Assembly (NCBI GenBank): GCA_045598975.1
Contig: JAZRVE010000058.1
Span: 1 to 9,880 of the forward strand
Direction: 5' to 3'
From: UMGS882 sp045598975
GTDB lineage: Bacteria > Bacillota > Clostridia > Oscillospirales > CAG-382
DNA: 9,880 nucleotides
The position numbers were made by a program, and so were the translations under genes. The notes below the pieces were generated by a model, which worked only from the letters and a program-made list of their open reading frames with translations, was not told the DNA's origin and did not search any database. Shown in pieces: positions 7,434 to 9,880 of the stretch. Position 1 is the stretch's first letter. The number at the start of each line of letters is the position of its first letter.

Positions 7434-8854
7434 AAAAAAGCAAGGCCTCTTTTTTGCCCGTCTGGATCGGACTTCTCTTTTTCTGCAATCCCGTCGTAAA
7501 GCTATACGACATTCTGCCCGACACCGTGGGAGCGCTTCTTATCTTCTGCGGGCTCAAAAAATGGGCGGACGTCGACGGCTATTTCGAAGACGCACGGCGG
7601 CTTTCGCTCTACATGATCCCCGTATTCCTCATAAAGATCGCCCTCTCCTTTACGCTCCCCGCCTCTCCCGACAATGCGCTCCCCTATACCTTCATTTTCG
7701 GCGTGTTGGAGCTCATCCTCTTTCTGCCTTTCTTTTCCAAGCTGTTCGCCGGCTTTGAGTACACCGCCATGCGCCGCGGCGTGCCCGAGATCGCCGAGCG
7801 CAAAAAGGACACGCTGACGCTCTGTCTTGTTTTTTCCGTCGTCAGATGCGTGCTCACCTTTCTTCCCGAGACCTTCACCTTTTTACGGCAGTCGGAGGAG
7901 CTTTCCCTTTCCGCCGGCACCTCTTCCGTGCTTCCCGCGTCGTATCTCTATCCGTATGCCGTCGTGCTCTGCGTGACGGTGACGCTGATCTTAGGCATCG
8001 TCTGCGCCGTCCGGCTCCTTGTCTTTGCCGGCGTCGTGAAGAAAAGCGACGCCTACCGCGTCTCTCTTGCCGACGATTACGCCGAAAGCCGCCTCGTCTA
8101 CCGCGACCGGTACGTCAACCGCGCACTGTCGCTGTCCTTTCTCCTGCTTGCCGTGTCGGCGCTCTTTCTGCCGGACGTTACCGTTGACGGCGTCAACTTT
8201 CTGCCGACGTTTCTCGTGCCCCTCATCATGGGCGCTTCGTTCCTGCCGTTCGGTCGTGTTCTGCCGGAGAGAAAACTGCCGCTCATCCCGCTTATCTCTC
8301 TTCTGGTGCTTTCCGCCGCCGACGTGTGTTTTGATCTTCTGACCGGGAAAACAGTCTTTTTGCTGTTACAGGGCGACAGAGCACGCCTGACGGACACGCC
8401 TGTATTCACGTTTCTTTCTTCCGGCCATGCGTCGGTCATCCACGGCGTTTTACTGCTTCTTGAAGGGATCGCGCTGTTTTTCGTGCTGTACGCCTACATT
8501 CGCCTCGTGAAAACCGCTTTTTCCGCCGAAAAGCGCGGCAATTTCGACCGCTCGCTGCTTTCGGTCACGCTGTGCTGTCTTCTCACCTTTTTCGCCCGTG
8601 CCGTCGCCGCCGTCGCCCGCACCCGGAGTGCGTATTTCGCCGCCGACGAGTCGGTCGCCGCTTATCTTGACGCCCGCATCCGCCTTTCGGCACAGGCCAT
8701 GCATCAGGCGCTCGTCGAAAACACCGCCGTCGGTGCGTTCGACACGGCGGATTCCGTCGCCTTTTACGCGCGCATCGCCGTCTTTGTCCTGCTCGCGTTT
8801 ACCGTGATAAACGTGCTGTCGCTTCGTGCCAAGACCGTAAAGGAGGAGCTCTGA
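7430..8854 (+). CDS. Large polytopic membrane protein (about 12 helices), unknown function
   Basis: This is a 474-residue integral membrane protein with about twelve hydrophobic segments, near 8-25, 30-45, 58-75, 86-108, 128-147, 173-203, 232-250, 257-274, 283-305, 335-360, 375-397 and 445-464. The N-terminal stretch NPVVKLYDILPD (20-31) then GALLIFCGLKKW (34-45) resembles a family of unnamed clostridial membrane proteins I recall only in general terms. It shares the GLKK segment with the 203-residue protein two genes upstream. I see no transporter signature, Walker motif or catalytic motif. Charged cytoplasmic-type loops occur near 110-127, 204-230 and 361-374. AGGAAAGGA at 7411-7419 is the likely ribosome site. 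It overlaps the preceding stop by four bases and is followed two bases later by the zinc-ribbon gene. Possible roles are a transporter, flippase or assembly factor, with no basis to choose. Confidence 0.87.
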   Translation: MKKSKASFLPVWIGLLFFCNPVVKLYDILPDTVGALLIFCGLKKWADVDGYFEDARRLSLYMIPVFLIKIALSFTLPASPDNALPYTFIFGVLELILFLPFFSKLFAGFEYTAMRRGVPEIAERKKDTLTLCLVFSVVRCVLTFLPETFTFLRQSEELSLSAGTSSVLPASYLYPYAVVLCVTVTLILGIVCAVRLLVFAGVVKKSDAYRVSLADDYAESRLVYRDRYVNRALSLSFLLLAVSALFLPDVTVDGVNFLPTFLVPLIMGASFLPFGRVLPERKLPLIPLISLLVLSAADVCFDLLTGKTVFLLLQGDRARLTDTPVFTFLSSGHASVIHGVLLLLEGIALFFVLYAYIRLVKTAFSAEKRGNFDRSLLSVTLCCLLTFFARAVAAVARTRSAYFAADESVAAYLDARIRLSAQAMHQALVENTAVGAFDTADSVAFYARIAVFVLLAFTVINVLSLRAKTVKEEL

Positions 8855-8856
8855 TC

Positions 8857-9078
8857 ATGCCTTCTCCGCTTTCCTTTGCCGTCGGCGACACCCTCGTCCT
8901 CAAAAAGTGCCACGCCTGTGCGAAAGACGCCTTCTCTTTTACCGTTACGATGGCATACAGCGACGTCAAACTGCGCTGTGATGCCTGCGGCCACACCGTC
9001 ATATCAGAACGCGACAAGCTCGAAAAAGCCGTTCGCCGCGTCATTTCTCATCAAGGAGACACTGCTTCCCATGTTTGA
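8857..9078 (+). CDS. Small zinc-ribbon protein, DUF951-like
   Basis: This 73-residue protein resembles the DUF951 family of small Firmicutes proteins, whose members start with a VGD-x2-x-LKK stretch and end with an R-x-K-x-E-K-like segment. Here these are VGDTLVLKK (9-17) and ERDKLEKAVRRV (51-62). Two CX2C pairs, Cys18/Cys21 and Cys41/Cys44, would make a four-cysteine zinc ribbon. From memory, typical members have a Pro-His-Pro-Cys stretch where this one has Cys-His-Ala-Cys, so the first pair looks complete here in an unusual way. Function is unknown for the family. AAAGGAGG at 8839-8846 gives a strong ribosome site. The last eight bases overlap the prfA start, which suggests coupling to release factor synthesis. 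Confidence 0.8.
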   Translation: MPSPLSFAVGDTLVLKKCHACAKDAFSFTVTMAYSDVKLRCDACGHTVISERDKLEKAVRRVISHQGDTASHV

Positions 9079-9880
9079 AAACCTTATCGAAGCGACTGCC
9101 CATTACGAATCCGTCTCGCAGTCCCTTATGCTGCCGGAGGTCATAAACGACACCGAAAAGTATAAGAATCTCATGAAAGAACACAAAAAACTGACGCCCA
9201 TCATCGAAAAGTACCGCGAATACACCACCGCCTGCGACCACTTCGAGCAGGCAAAAGCACTTCTCGATGAAGGCGGACTCGACGCCGACTTAAAAGAACT
9301 CGCCGAGGAAGAGCGCAAAAACGCAAAAGCCGACGTCGAGCGCTTATCCGAGGAATTGAAGCTCTTACTGCTGCCGCAGGACGAGGACGACGAACGCAGT
9401 GTCGTCGTGGAGATCCGTGCCGGCACCGGCGGCGAGGAGGCGGCGCTCTTTGCGCACAGCCTTTTCCGGATGTACAGTATGTACGCCGAAACCAAAGGCT
9501 TTTCCATCGAGATCGTCAGTGCCAACGAGACCGAGCTCGGCGGCGTCAAGGAGATTTCCTTCCTCGTCGAGGGAGAAGGTGCCTACTCCCGCTTCAAGTT
9601 CGAGAGCGGCGTCCACCGCGTCCAGCGTGTGCCCGAGACCGAATCGCAGGGGCGCATCCAGACCTCCGCCGTTACCGTCGCCGTTCTGCCGGAGGCCGAG
9701 GACGTTGAAGTCACCATCAATCCCGCCGACCTTGAAATCGACACCTACCGCAGCGGCGGTGCCGGCGGTCAGCACGTCAACAAGACCGACTCCGCCATCC
9801 GCATCACCCACAAGCCGACCGGCATCGTCGTGGAATGTCAGGACGAGCGCAGTCAGTTCAAAAACAAAGACAAAGCCATG
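9071..9880 (+). CDS. prfA: Peptide chain release factor 1, 3' end outside the window
   Basis: RF1 recognises UAA and UAG stop codons in the ribosomal A site and triggers hydrolysis of peptidyl-tRNA. The window holds 270 in-frame codons of a protein that is usually about 355-360 residues, so about three quarters is present and the frame is open to the last base. The N-terminal coiled domain is followed by EIRAGTGGEEA and the stop-codon recognition motif P-E-T at 188-190, the P-x-T form of RF1 rather than the SPF of RF2. The catalytic GGQ is at 232-234 inside SGGAGGQHVNKTDSA. AAGGAG at 9053-9058 lies 12 bases upstream of the ATG, which overlaps the stop of the previous gene by eight bases. In many Firmicutes prmC, the methyltransferase acting on this GGQ, follows prfA, but it cannot be seen here. 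Confidence 0.97.
   Translation, partial: MFENLIEATAHYESVSQSLMLPEVINDTEKYKNLMKEHKKLTPIIEKYREYTTACDHFEQAKALLDEGGLDADLKELAEEERKNAKADVERLSEELKLLLLPQDEDDERSVVVEIRAGTGGEEAALFAHSLFRMYSMYAETKGFSIEIVSANETELGGVKEISFLVEGEGAYSRFKFESGVHRVQRVPETESQGRIQTSAVTVAVLPEAEDVEVTINPADLEIDTYRSGGAGGQHVNKTDSAIRITHKPTGIVVECQDERSQFKNKDKAM

Noticed and set aside
9071..9880. RF2 (prfB) instead of RF1
   Set aside because: The recognition motif is P-E-T, the RF1 type, and no SPF motif or programmed frameshift site near the start is seen.

Overview
The window looks like a chromosomal segment of a Gram-positive, Clostridia-type Bacillota, possibly one of the uncultured gut lineages. Evidence: SecA with a C-terminal zinc motif, a DUF951-type small protein (a mostly Firmicutes family, from memory), sigma-A promoters and purine-rich Shine-Dalgarno sites. 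Genes are GC-rich, whereas the intergenic islands are built of A/T-rich hairpins. The lineage is an inference; no rRNA is present.

Layout. (1) Bases 1-430 hold no supportable gene but a mosaic of repeats: module A, module B, a 31-bp tandem repeat and several hairpins. (2) Bases 456-2302 carry three minus-strand genes: an HU-type DNA-binding protein with its own promoter and a strong terminator, and a two-gene unit of a YfbR-like HD 5'-deoxynucleotidase followed by a KDPG-aldolase-family enzyme, also with its own promoter. (3) Bases 2325-2750 are a second repeat mosaic lying between the divergent promoters of the minus-strand unit and the secA operon. It shares modules A, B and D with island 1, and B is inverted relative to the first copy. 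(4) Bases 2801-9880 form one tightly packed plus-strand operon: secA, a small polytopic membrane protein, a FlK-like hotdog thioesterase, a membrane-anchored acidic protein, a roughly 12-helix membrane protein, a DUF951-like zinc ribbon and prfA (release factor 1, cut by the window end). The gaps are 5, 24 and 2 bp and the overlaps are 4, 4 and 8 bp, so co-transcription and translational coupling are likely.

How the parts relate. The operon joins preprotein export (SecA) and translation termination (RF1) with four poorly characterised genes and a DUF951 zinc ribbon. Two of the membrane proteins share an N-terminal motif, suggesting a common family. The most unusual material is the pair of repeat islands. 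Both lie at the edges of transcription units, and their inverted B modules bracket the three minus-strand genes. I found no CRISPR array, transposase, tRNA or rRNA.
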